From: Amoeboaphelidium protococcarum
Lineage: Eukaryota; Aphelidiomycota; Aphelidea
Assembly: GCA_023515745.1 (NCBI GenBank)
Contig: JALECJ010000001.1
Span: forward strand, 682,001-746,000
Reading direction: 5' to 3'
Length of the DNA: 64,000 nt
Shown: piece by piece, positions 34,983-47,817 of the stretch
Numbering within the stretch: position 1 is the stretch's first letter
How the letters are laid out: each line of letters starts with the position of its first letter
Translations under genes and position numbers: made by a program
The notes under the pieces: generated by a model
What the model saw: only the letters and a program-made list of their open reading frames with translations
Told to the model about the DNA's origin: nothing
Databases searched by the model: none

Positions 34983-37085
34983 ATGATTTCCTTTCCGTCT
35001 CTGCGTCGAGCTTATTTAACCACCACCAACTGCAATAGAAGAATTGGAACAAGTATAAGTACAATGTCGTCAATTCAAGGACTGAGATGGGACTTGTCGC
35101 CTGCAGAGATCAAGAGTGCTACTGAAAAGATTATACAACGCTCAAAGAATGTTCTCGATTCTGTTGCTCAGTTGCCTCAGGATAAAGTATCGTTCGATTC
35201 TGTCATCAGACCACTGGCTGAGGAGGAAGCATTGCAGAGCACAGAGTCCACCAACATTGATTTCCCGTAGTATGTTCATCCTGATAAGGAGATTCGCGAT
35301 GCATCTGTGGCGTGCAGCAAGCAACTGGAAGAGTATAACATCGATGCCGATATGCGTCCGGATGTGTACAAGCAGGTGAAGTTGGTATTTGACTCTGCTG
35401 ATAGATCAAAGTTGAATGCTGAGGAGATACGTCTGTTGGAGAAGATGGAACTGGGATATCGCAGGATGGGTCTTGCTCTGTCGGAGGATAAATAGACGGA
35501 GTTGAAGTAGCTGAAGAAGTAGCTCAGTGGTATTTGTATAGACTTTAGTACCAACGTGAACTCTGATTCGACTTCTATTAGATTGACGAGGGATGAGTTG
35601 ACCGGACTTAGTGAAGATTTCATTGATAATCTAGATAAGGAGCAGGCTGCTGATGGTACGACTGTGTTCATTGTCACCATGAAGTATCCTCACTACTTTC
35701 CCATCATGAATAAGGCGTCTAATGTGGAGACTCGCAAGAAGATGGAAAAGGCTTATACCACAAGATGCGATTAGAATATCAAACTGCTGGAGTAGGCTGT
35801 TCAATTACGAGTTTAGATTGCCAAGCTGTTGGGCTATGAAAACCACGCGCAGTTTGTATTGGATGATCGAATGGCAAAGACTCCAGCTGCGGTGCGTAAA
35901 TTTCTTCATGAATTGCGTACCAAGTTGAATGTTCTGGCCTAGAGTGAGCTGAATGTTCTCAATGATCTGAAGCGTCACGATGTTGGAGATTCTGTGGATA
36001 GTAGAATTAACTCGTATGACTTTCGCTACTATCACCAAAAGTTGTTGGAATCCAAGTACCAGGTGGACGAGGATGCAATAAAGTAGTACTTTTAGTTGGG
36101 CCATGTGACTGACAAGATGCTGGCTTTGTACTAGCAATTACTCGGTCTGAAGTTTGTGAAAGTTGATAAACCACCAGTCTGGCATCAGGATGTCGAGATG
36201 TATCAGGTGAAGAACTCGGCAGATGGTTCACTGGTTGGTTATTTCTATCTGGACCTGTTTCCTCGTGATAACAAATACTCTCATGCCGCTTGCTTCAAGA
36301 TTCATCCTGCGTATGCTCAAGGTGGTGATAAATCTGGTCGGCATTAACTGCCTGTCAGTGCAATGGTTGCCAACTTTCCAAAGCCCACGTCAAAGCATCC
36401 TTCTCTTCTATCGCATAATGATGTGGTGACTTTTTTTCATGAGTTTGGGCATGTCATGCATCAGATTTGCTCTATCACCCAGTTTAGTAGATTCCACGGT
36501 ACTAATGTGGAGAGGGATTTTGTTGAGGCTCCATCTCAGATGTTGGAGAATTGGTGTTGGGAGGATAAGGTGCTGAAGTAGTTGAGTGGACACGTTGAAA
36601 AGAAGGATGCTAATGGTGTACCGTTACCGTTACCTGATGACTTGATATCTAATCTGGTCAAAGCAAAGAATGTGAACGCTGGACTGATGAATTTGCGCCA
36701 GATATTCTTTGCCACGTTCGATCTGACAATTCATGAGCTACCTGATGTTGATCACAATCTGGACACCTCAAAGTTGTACAATCGTCTGAAGGATGAAATT
36801 AGTCTAACGCCAGCCATTTCCAATACTTATGGCTAGTCCACATTTGGTCATGTCATGGGTGGATACGATGCTGGATATTATGGATATCTGTGGTCCTAGG
36901 TGTTCAGTGCGGATATGTTCCATTCTGTGTTTAAGAAGCAGGGAATCGATAGCGCAGCGATGGGCCAGAAGTATCGCGATTGCATACTGAAGCCTGGCGG
37001 TAGTAGAGATGGAATGGACAGTTTGAAGAGCTTCCTCGGTCGCGAGCCTAATTCTGAGGCATTCCTTAAAGCTCTTGGTCTCTGA
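34983..37085 (+). CDS. Thimet oligopeptidase / saccharolysin (M3 metallopeptidase)
   Basis: Zinc oligopeptidase that degrades short peptides in cytosol or mitochondria. The 700-aa product has the M3 active site FHEFGHVMH (HExxH at residues 486-490) and the downstream Glu in [14 protein letters not shown]; the C-terminal block with YDAGYYGY is typical. The first ATG (34983) gives a basic, Arg-rich leader ([20 protein letters not shown]) that could target mitochondria; a second ATG at 35064-35066 would give a cytosolic form. Stop TGA 37083-37085. Gln is mostly TAG here. Confidence 0.95.
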
Positions 37086-37258
37086 GTGGTTAAGGACATT
37101 ATTTATGAGACTTATAATAATAAGATGATCTTTTCTTCCAAGTAAAGTGGGTATGTACTTTATCATTAAAGTTTCTACTTCAAATGCTCTAAGTAAAGAT
37201 GCAATTTTGTAAACCACTTTTATCTCTGTTTTAATCTTCATACCTCCAGTATTGTTAC

Positions 37259-38578
37259 TCATTAAATTAATCTTACTCTATTCTCAATAGAATCGACATT
37301 CTCTAACGCATTGTAAATCGCGGCTTTGAATTTTTCACGTAGCTTCTACTTGAGCTGACTCAATTGCACTGACATTGGCAAACTGTTTAGTAATTTCTAA
37401 CAATCATATTCGTCAATGGAGGCAACCAGCTAATCAAAAATATTTGAATTCTAAACCAAAAATGCCGGAACCATCAATAAATAATCGATCGTGACCAATA
37501 CTTGAGATATTTGATCCAGCTAAAATGATAGCAAATCTTCAGCAGCTAATTCACCTAAGAATACAGATTTTAGAAAGCGCAAAGCTTCAAAATCAACATT
37601 TTCCAAATATACGGCACCTTATTCAATACATCTAGTTTGTCTGCGGCAAAGCATCGTCAGGGTTGCAGAGGCGCGGAATATTTAATCGGGAACTATCAAC
37701 TCATCGGATCCGTTTGTAATTGTCCATTCAGGCCGTGTTGGAATTTATCTCACAGAGTTTGGTACAAGAGCATAACTTGCAGAGAACAGCTTTTGATTAA
37801 ATGGCCTTCTCACATTATTGTCAGTCTTGGTGAAAGACAATCGAATCGCAATCACAGGCAATCTCCCAGAAGCTAGAGCCAAATCCTGACCTGATTCTAC
37901 ATCTGCAAACGTGATTTTCTATTCGATGAAATATTCAGCATACTGACTGCATAGCGGAGTAGGGATGTTTGGAGTGCCAGTCGTTTCAACATTTGGAGGA
38001 ACTTAATTTAAAAAAGCAACGGAATAGTTGATATTGTCTTTTCCCCAATGTGGCGCCGCATGAATGATGAAACTTTCAAAAGCCTTGTCCTTGTCGAATT
38101 CATCAGTAAAGTCATAAAACGCAAAGATATCAGTTAAGGGAGCGACTTTGTAATCTTATTCAACGCGGGATATGTAATGCTTTTAGAACCTTTTGTTCTC
38201 GGCCACTGAAAATGTAACAGCATTTTTCTCAACAGAAGTTTGACAGCATCGCAATTCAAAAGTTTTAGATGATCTCACGCGCTTCATATTTTTAAACATT
38301 TAACCAAACAACATTTTACCAATATTCCCTCCAACAAGATACAGAAAGGCGCCTGTGCCGCTTGCGCAAAAGTTCAATGCCTCTTTCGCGCTCTTAAGAG
38401 CTGCCGTCTCTAAATTCAAACAAACTCTTGCATCAGATTGGCCGCGGTACGTGCCATCGCTAAAATACTCCAGTTTCAATGGCACATCCAGTTATTTCCA
38501 ATGAATAACGCGTAAATTGGCTGACTACGTAATTATTACTAAGGCTTAAATCAGACAAAAGCTAATAATAAAATTCAT
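37259..38578 (-). CDS. Secreted protein of unknown function, 439 aa
   Basis: Begins with a clear signal peptide (MNFIISFCLIQALVIITQSA), then a folded, Cys-containing domain with paired cysteines (for example LRCCQTS, PLCSQY, MLCRRQ, EYDCQK) and an amphipathic C-terminus. Stop TGA at 37261-37259; the Gln before it is TAA. Not recognised. It sits between two housekeeping genes, converging with the peptidase gene. Export or cell-surface location is inferred from the signal peptide. Confidence 0.65.
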
Positions 38579-38806
38579 TTTCTATAAGATTTTAGTATGG
38601 AATGCCTATTCGATCAATTTTTCATTCCAGCCTTGTAGGGGCTAATCTAAAATGCTTCCTCTTAAAGGACGCGTTGGTTGTATAGCCCAAAACAGTTCAG
38701 TCGTGTCAAGCTCGGCGACTCCTCGTTTCTTCCCGTACATTATCGGAACGAAATATTTTCTATTGATTGATCAACTTCGGAATCTGGTTAATCAGAATTA
38801 AAAGAA

Positions 38807-41086
38807 ATGTCTCAGTTAACTATAGATCCACTGGCTGCTTTGATTAAATAGTCTAAAAAGAAGGAGTTGCCTCTTGTAGACCATGCTTAAATTCAGTATG
38901 AACCATTCAAACGCGACTTTTATATCGAGAGTTAGGAAGTCTCTGCCATGACCAAGTTGGAAGTGGATACATTACGCGCAGAGTTGGGCAATATAAAGTG
39001 CAGAGGTCGGCGACCACCACGACCAATCAAGAAATGGACTCAATGTGGTCTTCCACTACAAGTTCTCACCATAATTTAGAATGTGCTCAAATACAGTCAT
39101 CCGACTCCTATCTAATCTTAAGCCATACCCGCCATCATGAGCGGTCGCGATGTTATCTGTATCGCCAAGACTGGAAGTGGTAAGACTGTTGCCTTTCTAC
39201 TACCTCTACTTCGACACGTCAAGAATCAGCGCCCTGTTGATGGTAATGACGGCCCGATCGCTATTGTGCTTGCTCCGACTAGGGAATTAGCTTAGTAGAC
39301 TTTTACGGAGGCTAAACGCTTCACACAATCTTTAAATCTGCGCGTTACGTACGCTTTTGGTGGCGATTCTATTAAAGAGAATATTGATAACTTGAAGAGG
39401 GGCTGTGAGATTCTGGTGGCTACTCCTGGCCGATTAATTGACTTACTGTGTGCCAACAATGGTAGAGTGACGAATCTGATGCGATGTACATTCATGGTCC
39501 TAGATGAGGCTGATAGAATGTTTGATATGGGATTCGAGCAGTAGGTTATGCGGATCTTGGCTAACCTGAGGCCAGATGCTCAGCGTGTTCTATTCAGTGC
39601 CACCTTTCCACGTTAGATGGAATCCTTGGCCCGCAAAGTGTTGTAGTATAAACCACTGGAGATTGTAGTTGGCCAGAAGAGTGTCGTGTGCGGAGATATT
39701 TAGTAGAATGTGATTATTGTGCAAGAGGATAAAAAGTTTCTTACACTGCTCCAATTGTTGGGTGACTGGTGTGATGAAGAGTAGGATCAGAGATGTCTCG
39801 TATTTGTGGAGCGGCAGGAGAGTGCTGATGATCTGCTTCAGATGTTGTTTAATCGAGGATATAGATGCGTTTCTCTGCATGGAGGTAAAGATCAGGCTGA
39901 TAGAACATCTACCATCCAAGATTTCAAGGAGGGAGTAGTTGATATAATGGTTGCCACGTCTGTTGCATCTCGCGGACTTGATGTAAAGGAGTGTAATCTT
40001 GTCATTAATTATGACTGCCCTAATCATGGAGAGGATTATGTTCATCGCGTGGGAAGGACAGGTAGAGCTAATCGTAAAGGTACTGCATACACTTTAATCA
40101 CACCATAGTAGGAACGGTTTGCACCAGATATAGTCCGGGCGATGGCTGCCAGTGGTGCACAAATTCCACCAGACTTGATCAAAATGAAGGATAACTTTAT
40201 AAAGAAGGTGGAGCGAGGAGAGGCCAAGTTTATGAGTTCTGGATTCGGTGGAAAAGGCTTGGAGAGAATAGAGAAAGATGTTGAGGCTCTGCGCAGTGTC
40301 CAGATGAAGTCGTATGTCTTGGATACTGATGATGATGATGACGATGATGATAAAGAGGAAGAAGCAGTATAAGAGAAAGCCAAAGGTGCAGCGGTTAAAG
40401 GCTCTGATTAGCTCCCAGATTAAAAAGATGGTGATACTGATATGGTTGGTTCAGAGTCCAAGGAAACTTTCGACAAGATGCCGGATGTCAAGGTCATCTC
40501 TCCGATTTAGAGATAGTTCCAACTGGCTGGCTTAAACATAGATGGACTAGTGGAGACTAATATCGCAGCGGCACAGGCTAGAGCTGCGGAGAAGGCTCGT
40601 CAGATAGCGACACGAATTCTGGGCAATATTGTGACAGACCCATCTGCAGAAGGATACCGTAAACTGGCAGCGTAGAAATTTTCTAGCATGTTGAACTCTA
40701 AAACATCATCGTCAGCAATGTCCTCATCGTTGACTCGCGGAGAGAATCTGTTGGAAATAGTCAATGCGCAACTCATGATGCGGGCCAATCCCAACAGTGT
40801 GGCCATAGTAGAGATTAACGATTATGCAGAACTGGTACGGGAGAAGATTGTTAGTCGCGAAGTTTCAAATATGTTGCAAGAGATGTACAAAGTGAGCGTA
40901 CAGTAGCGCGGCAAATGGATTCCCCTGGGTAGAAGTGTTAGCGGTCCTAATGAAAAGAAATTACACCTGGTGGTTGAAGGTTAGACCAAAGCTTCAGTAG
41001 AAATGGCAGTACAAGAAATCAAATCCATTCTCAGCGAAGCCACTGCAGAAGTCTTAGCCTATGATCCCCGTATAAGAAGACGCTGA
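38807..41086 (+). CDS. PRP5: DEAD-box RNA helicase Prp5/DDX46
   Basis: ATP-dependent RNA helicase acting at pre-spliceosome formation with U2 snRNP. The 759-aa product has the Q motif (PTPIQSQAIP), AKTGSGKT (I), PTRELAQQ (Ia), [12 protein letters not shown] (II), SAT (III), [11 protein letters not shown] (V) and HRVGRTGRA (VI). Flanking features fit Prp5: the [11 protein letters not shown] lead-in before the helicase core and a C-terminal extension with GFGGKGL and a poly-Asp run (about residues 504-511). The invariant Gln of the Q motif is TAA at 39113-39115 (residue 103). No intron. Stop TGA 41084-41086. Confidence 0.94.
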
Positions 41087-41135
41087 GATTTGTAGATTTA
41101 ATAATGTATATTCATTCACATGATTGTAATTTTAT

Positions 41136-41726
41136 TCACATTGACTCTACGCGTGATCTCAACTCTGAAGCCTTGAGCATAAAATCTTGCAGCATCTGAT
41201 CAAGATTTCGAATCTTTTCATCGTGTGATTCCAACTCTTATTACACTGATTCTCGCTCCATAATCTTGGCTTTTAATTGCTTATTCAGCAACTGTCGGGT
41301 CTACTTCTCTAAATGAAGTAGTTTAATCATCAATTCATGTTAATCTTCAGAATCGCTCATTAGAGACTCGTCATGATCATCCCGTTCTTAGACAGTCTAA
41401 TCTGATTCATATTCTTACAAGCCATCAATTAGATCTCGGTACTCCCGCAGATTAAGGAGAGGCACAGACTCAAAGATATTCTTCACCGAATTGTATGACT
41501 CAATCTCTCTCTGCAGACTATCACGTTCATACTCCAGACAGCGTAATTACGTCGTCTGCTCCAGCAATTTGGTTCGCGCATTATCCCAGTCCGAACGCAA
41601 TTGTCGAGTTTTTTCAAACTACTGGCTCGCGTACAGTCTCATCTCAGTAAGCAGTGCCACCACATTGCTGTACTATCCATTTTCAAATAATTAGTCAGTC
41701 GCCTTATGAAGCTCTTCAAAATTCAT
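41136..41726 (-). CDS. THOC5-like coiled-coil protein, 196 aa
   Basis: Entirely helical and charged, with two coiled-coil segments separated by an acidic linker. The segment LEYERDSLQREIESYNSVKNIFES and the following LLNLREY resemble the N-terminal domain of THOC5, a THO complex subunit in mRNA export. It is far shorter than animal THOC5, so it may be a minimal form or another coiled-coil protein. ATG 41726-41724, TGA 41138-41136. It converges on PRP5 with 49 bp between stops. Confidence 0.5.
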
Positions 41727-41882
41727 TTTAATTCTAAATTACTCTGGAATGGGAAAAGATCGCCGTGTAAGTCTTTCCTCCTCTAATTGATTGACAGATT
41801 AAAAGTGACGTTGGCCTCTCTTTCTTTAAAATTTCAACGTGAAGCCATTTATACGTAATTAGTGACCGCTTTATTATAGGAG

Positions 41883-42425
41883 ATGTTGCAATAGAGATTA
41901 ATATTTTGTACCTAGAGGCTGATTAGTCATAGTAGAGTGATTAGGATGCCTGAATTATAAGGGAAGCCGGTGAGCGATAAACTGGCTATATACTCTAGCG
42001 ATAATCAGATCATCAAAGTTCCGTCAATCTCACTTACTGGCTCTGCACTGGATAAGATATAGAGACTAAAATTAGGTAAAGTAAAGGAAGATAGTAATAA
42101 GTCATAGGCGGATTCACTAGCATTGAGAGTCAGAGTAGATAGCGGCGGATGCCATGGATTTTAGTATCATTTTGACATTGAGGAGAAGGGAGCATAGTAA
42201 GATGATATAGTATTCGCCTTGGATGGCACTCAAAATACTAATGGTAATCACAAATCCAATAACACTTTATCGCCTCAAGTGTACATTGATGCCATCAGTT
42301 ATCCATTCTTGCACAAGGCTGAGATTGATTATCAAGATGAACTCATTGGATCTTCATTCAAGGTGATACATAACCCAAATTCATAATCAGAATGTGGATG
42401 TCATATCTCATTTCAGGCCAAGTGA
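41883..42425 (+). CDS. ISCA2: Iron-sulfur cluster assembly protein ISCA2 (A-type carrier)
   Basis: Mitochondrial A-type carrier needed for 4Fe-4S cluster assembly. The 180-aa product has the A-type signature: LRVRVDSGGCHGFQY with the first Cys, then YIDAISYPFLHKAEIDY and the paired C-terminal cysteines SECGCHISF. An upstream in-frame ATG (41883) adds a basic, Arg-rich leader (MLQQRLIFCTQRLISHSR) that is a convincing presequence, so I chose it over 41946. An Asn/His insert sits before YIDAIS. Stop TGA 42423-42425. It is divergent from the THOC5-like gene. Confidence 0.93.
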
Positions 42426-42783
42426 GATATTTTAAATAATTCAGATTCTCTCAATGAATGATGACTTTTGGGTGGAATATACGATTATTAGATTCTACTT
42501 CTATTATACTGTAGTTTCATTTGGCAGTTCACGCTGTAATGTTCTTTCATGATCTTCACTCAACGCGCGCGTTACATCTTGAGAGGAAGTTTCTTGTACA
42601 CAGTCCCTCTCTATTGAATATTTGACAATAGAAACCGCGTTGTAATCTTTCGGAAAACTTTTAAATTGCCGATTTAGAGTTCCTCTGCTGCTGATACAAC
42701 TGCAATGTCTCTTTCTTTCACACAATGTTGGTAGGAAAGAGCGCTCCTCCTCGTCTGTTCAATTCGTTTCAATAAAAGTGAAA
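42426..42783. other. Intergenic
   Basis: About 360 bp. A minus-strand open frame of ~90 codons lacks an ATG and has no recognisable domain. Probably carries the promoter of the membrane protein at 42784. Confidence 0.35.
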
Positions 42784-43269
42784 ATGGTCACACCGCGCAA
42801 GAGGAGGGATGAAGTGTCCAATGCATCGTTTGAATAGTCGTCGCAGTCCCGCTCTGGTGTTTTAAGTGATGGCGATAAGTAGGATGGGTCTTCCTCTGGT
42901 CTCCCTATGTAGTAGATCGTTTTCGGATTAGTGGCTGTTATCGTCACCTTGTACTTTAAACCGTATGAGGCGGTGCTGTAGCATAAAGTCAACATGCCGG
43001 CTCTGCTGATTGCCGTACTGCTTACCGGCACATACTCTGCCATATTTGCCTATTTGTACAGACTTAGCTCAAAGTTGCGGATAAAGTTTGATTACAAAGA
43101 TCTGAGTGTATATGCTCCGAATTATATTGAAGTTGCAACTGCTTGTCTATTTGGTAGTTGGATATTTGCCATCTATGCATTCACGCAGCATTATGGATTA
43201 CTGCTTTCAACTTTAATTATGGGCGCTGAGTTCTTTGGCTTTGTCGCTATGGCATCACTCATTATATGA
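42784..43269 (+). CDS. Four-helix membrane protein, TMEM128-like (161 aa)
   Basis: A polar ~50-residue N-terminus with several TAG-encoded Gln precedes four hydrophobic helices (IVFGLVAVIVTLYF; LLIAVLLTGTYSAIFAYLY; EVATACLFGSWIFAIYAF; LLSTLIMGAEFFGFVAMA). Spacing and the ...EFFGFVAM end recall TMEM128, an ER-membrane family of unknown function; the match is tentative. ATG 42784, TGA 43267-43269. Confidence 0.6.
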
Positions 43270-43450
43270 TTGATGCATGATTGTGATGGCGGCTATTATA
43301 AAAGATGAGATTTATATATATGAATAAAAGGATAATAATAAAGATATAAGACTAACATACTTTATTTATAATTTCAGGTCATGTCAGTTTAAGGTAGAAG
43401 ACGCGTGATACCAACTCTCACATCACACCAAGAGTATGATCAGAGTGAGA

Positions 43451-43907
43451 TCATGCAGCCACTTCCTTACGTGGGCGGTTAGCACCGACAGGCAGCGACT
43501 TTCCACCTCTGTTGTATGCAGCACCAGTGTTCGCTGGAGAGATATCGACAACATTCACACCTTGCATATCACCGAGGCCCATGCTGGCCAACATCTCCTT
43601 CGTGTTTGGATCAATGTGCACGGACTCAACCTACAGAGCGGACACCTCAGGAACGTAATTGTCCTTTCTCTCTCTCTCCTCCTCCTGCAATTTAAATGAA
43701 ATACCGCGCACAGGTCCCTTCTAGATTCTCTTCATCAGATGGGTGGTGAATCCGGCAATCTTGTTGCGAAGACGCTTGGATGGGATGATGGCAACCTCAC
43801 CGGCCAGCTTCTTATTGCTCTAAAAATCTAGATTCAGACGTGGATAGTACTTTTCAATCAAATGTCTAGCTGCTCTCTTCACAGTCTTTGTACGTACTTT
43901 TCCCATT
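43451..43907 (-). CDS. RPS17: Ribosomal protein eS17 (RPS17) with a 1-nt frameshift
   Basis: Small-subunit ribosomal protein; the product matches the family throughout ([63 protein letters not shown], then an alanine-rich end). The conserved Gln in KRIQKGP is TAG. The interval is 457 nt, not a multiple of three: an extra T in the T-run at 43860-43863 (A-run on the plus strand) shifts the frame after codon 15 and would hit TGA two codons later. All downstream residues are conserved in the shifted frame, so this is a sequencing/assembly indel or, less likely, programmed +1 frameshifting. Stop TGA 43453-43451. Confidence 0.93.
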
Positions 43908-44176
43908 TTATTATGTTGTTATTATTATTAATAAAAGAATGCTCTAAAAGTGTAGTGATTCTTCACTCAAAATAATTCCACTGTAATATCTGTTTGATCA
44001 GCCCAACCGAAAAGTTTTTGTGATTTCGACGAGAACGCGCTCGGCAGACGAAATAACCGAAGGAACCGAAATTAATAAAATCTCCCTAAAAGCATACAGT
44101 TAGACTAAAACGCGCGGTAAAAGATAAAACAGTTATAAGCATGTAATCAATCTATTAAGTCTCACTGGGTGACTTA

Positions 44177-47128
44177 TCAATTAAAAAGCTCATCTATGGA
44201 TGGAAGTACATCAGGAGGCTGCGATAAGATCTAGTAGTAATCAGCAGGCAGTGATGCTTCAATCTTTGGCCACTCGTTTACCAGTTTTTCGTTGAACTCT
44301 TGTACGCGTTACTCATACTCATTCAGAATCTTTGAGTCTTGGTTCAGATCGCTCAAGTCTCCTCCTCTTTCATATTTAAATTCTATAGAGTTGTCAAACA
44401 AATCTATCAAATCTCGACAGTACGGCTCACCCATTTTGATCTTGTACTTGATCACGTTCTGTATCAGTTGTTTCATTCCTACAAAGTCGAGACGGTCTTT
44501 ATAAATCTGCATGCAAGTCAGCAAAGTCAGCGGCCCAATGTAAATCTTGTGGCTTCTGTGGTATCTGAACTTGTACAGAGATCGCTTCAGTTCGGAAGGA
44601 GATGACTGCCTCACCACATCATTAACTGAAGCCAATGGGTGATTAAACAGAGCATTCAGAGTCATACTAATGGTGTTTAAGTCACACCCAGAGCGCCTGA
44701 TAGGATTCTGATCAATGTGATAACGACCGTCCAAACACTTGAAGCAATGAGACAGAGTTCTATCATCTATAAACTGAACGCCTTCATCCTTGATCAGCAA
44801 TTGTAAAAACTTCAATACCACGTCATACTTGTGTGAAAGTGAAGCTATCTGCATCAAGTTCCTATAAGTATAGAAGGTTGGATGCAACTACATACCAATC
44901 AGACTTTAATTAAAATCCTGCGAGGCTAAAAGCGCTTGCTACTCAGCATTCTCCTGCTTCAGCAAGGCAAGGCACTTGAGAGCTTTCTGCATCGCGGAGT
45001 CCTCACTTTCCACATCGACATCTTCTTGATCTGAGCCCATTTCTGCATACTTGCAATAGGCCTTAAACAGAGCATTATAGCAGTTGATATTTCTACGCGT
45101 CTAGCCACTCTGATTGCCCATCTCCATAAACAATTGCTCAGCCTGTTCAATATCGCCCATCTGACCAAAAGCAAATATAAGACCAGCGTATCCATCTGAT
45201 GTGAGCTACAAATCTCTGCTTATGTTTGCTCTCATGTTACTATCACCCCTAACACTCTTAGAATTCACATCTTTGAAAAACTCAACGGCAGCACTGTAAT
45301 TTTAATCACGACACATTGCCTTGAGCAGAGATGACGCCAACAAAATATCTATAGGCATTCCCTGCTCCTTCATATTGTTGTACAACTACAGAGCATCAAT
45401 CTTCTTCTCATGCCTTAAATAGCCTTGGATAACTGAGGTGAGAGTAATCGTATTTGGAGCGATTCCCTAAGACTACATTGAATCCAAAAGACGCTGCAGC
45501 ACATTAAATGGATTTCTAGTTTTCACAAACAGTTCATAAAGAGATAACTGATCCAATTGCTATTCATTCAAGGTAGAGCCACTTGCCTCGTAGGAAGTCT
45601 CACGCGTCAATGGGCCAAACCTATAACGAAGCCTTTCCACGGATTTAATGTCGTCCATCGTTCTCACACAGCAATCAATGAGGATAGAGTATGAGTATAA
45701 ATCCAAAGGTATAGAGTACTTGAGTTGCATCTCTTCAACTAGATGCAAGGAATCCTTCAATTTCATCAGCGACTCTGACTTGGCAAAAGAGTGCAAGAGA
45801 CAGTTCATGGCCTCAGTCGATTACAAACCTTCAGATGCCATAACATCAAAAAACTTTCGACACTGCAGCAGTCTATCTTTCTCGTCCAGAGCCATATTCC
45901 TAACCTTGGCCCACATCATAAAACCCCAAGCTTTACTCTTCATCCGCTCATGATCCGCGTCAACGGGCAACTATCGCCATTCATCAAACCACCTCTACGC
46001 ATCATCTGTAAGCCCAAGTAATGCATAGCCATGTATAAACTAAAGACAAATATGCTTATTCACCTTAAGACTCGCCAGGTCTGACTCGTACAATTTTAGT
46101 TCATCATCTGCTTTGTCCAATAGAAGATGTTTGTGAGGCGTCACTGTGTTGGTTGAGTGTGCTAATCTGACAAATTACTCTACTTTATACAATTCAGCGC
46201 GGACATGCTCCACTTTATCGTCTCTCTTATACTGAGCCAAATCTTTAAACGCCATTAACAGAAGCGGCGACAGTCCGGCATTCTACAACTGTGACGCTAT
46301 GCACTGAAATGTAGCCGTGACAAGACGAGGGAGCTCTTGACTCACTGCAAAGCTATTCTCAGGCTATTGAGCCTCCATAAATTTCAAAGCCTTCTCTAAA
46401 TACTCTTGTTTTGGATCTACGCTGTAAGCTTTAAGAAATCCTCTAATAAATCCTGTATGTAATTCCACATTAGTCTTCTCTTTCCTCTACTTGCTCCATC
46501 GAAATATCGCCATAGCTTCATCCATCTATTAAATAGATATCAGACGCTCAATCCACACCGATTCAACTTTTCTACGTAAATGCTTGGATTACTCATCAAT
46601 TTTAAGCTGATTCCATTTGTTCAAAGTTATGGATGTGTCGAACCACTCGCGAGCTTGCACTAAATATCCAAAATCGAGCAGAGTTAGCATGACGCGACAT
46701 TGATCTGATAGTACCAGTTCCTGTCCATGTAGACTATCCAGAAGATAACTGATTCGTCTACGCGTCTCTAAAGACTTTACACCGTGACGGCAGATGAGTC
46801 GGAGAAGAGGCATCACAGTTTCCCTGTGATCAGCCGTATTACTACTGTTTTCAGTAAGCTTCATAAATTAATTCCAAGCGCCATCACATTTCTAGTCTTA
46901 AATCAGATCCGCAAGCTCACTTTCATCCTCAAAGTCCAAATGGGGCGACTCGGTATGATTGTCTTGGAGACTGTCGTTCTTATCAGACACGGTAGATGTC
47001 TTTAAAGCGTCATTCTTCTCTGCAGACCGTTCACTATCGACAGAGCTTGAATAACACTGATAAGACCCAGACTTTATGGCATGTAGACGCGTATACCTGG
47101 GCGCTAATTATGTCAAAGCTCGATACAT
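44177..47128 (-). CDS. Large mitochondrial PPR-like protein (983 aa)
   Basis: Start ATG 47128-47126 gives a basic presequence (MYRALTQLAPRYTRLHAIKS), followed by an acidic region and then ~800 residues of helical repeats of about 35 residues with pentatricopeptide-like character (for example LYSYSILIDCC, PTFYTYRNLMQIAS). Such proteins bind and process organellar RNA. Individual repeats are degenerate, so no RNA target can be read. The frame is continuous to TGA 44179-44177. TAA/TAG Gln codons are scattered throughout. It may be related to fungal mitochondrial RNA-processing or translation factors; that is inference. Confidence 0.75.
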
Positions 47129-47817
47129 TATCAAATCGAATTCCCTTTTTTGACAAAGAACAAAATCGTAATGAAATTTTTCCGTTTTGTCAAAAATCTT
47201 GCTATGACGCGTTTAGTGAAATGCTTATGTGTCGAAGGAGTAATAGCGGTACTTTATGGTCTCGGCTTGAACTATTATTTAAATATACTTTGCCATAATA
47301 TTTTACATCTATATTTAAAAACTAGCTTTGCATTTTATACAGATTTGGATTTTCAGTATGTTGCTGCATATCCATATGCGCGCTGATATTGACGAGCTTG
47401 TTATATCGCGTTACAAATACTGTAGAAGTTGGAATGTCTTTGCGAATGGAACCCTCACCAAGATATTGTAATGCCCGTACATTCAATACACTTGCAGCCT
47501 TCAAAATATTTCACTACTTACAGTTCTTACATAATGTAGTATTAAATACACCAGTATCGTTGAAAAATCCGAGTAAAATTATACCGCAATCTTTGGATGA
47601 TGGCAGTAGAGTTTGTCAATTTAAAGGCCTTCCGTCGTGTCTCATAAATGCTATCGTTTAAGCAGCGATGAAAACGAAGCTCATCAAGATGAACGGTCCC
47701 TAAAGTGAAAGCTTTGGACTACAGCAGTTAAAAAGACTTAAATTAAGACTGTTATTAACGATAAGTATCCTAGAACATAAGACATGTGAATTTCCCGGCG
47801 GTATTCAAACTATCTGA
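47110..47817 (+). CDS. Weak ORF overlapping the promoter of the PPR-like gene
   Basis: A plus-strand frame of 235 codons from ATG 47110 to TGA 47815-47817 overlaps the first codons of the PPR-like gene in antisense. It has a hydrophobic middle (CCCISICALILTSLLY) but no recognised domain. With UGA as sole stop an open frame this long in A+T-rich sequence can be chance, and minus-strand frames are open here too. Confidence 0.2.

Noticed and set aside
42504-42725. Minus-strand 73-codon ORF between ISCA2 and the TMEM128-like gene
   Set aside because: First codon is not ATG, no ATG in the frame, and no domain.
47322-47504. Minus-strand 60-codon ORF upstream of the PPR-like gene
   Set aside because: In-frame TGA directly upstream and no ATG; ambiguous with plus-strand frames in A+T-rich DNA.
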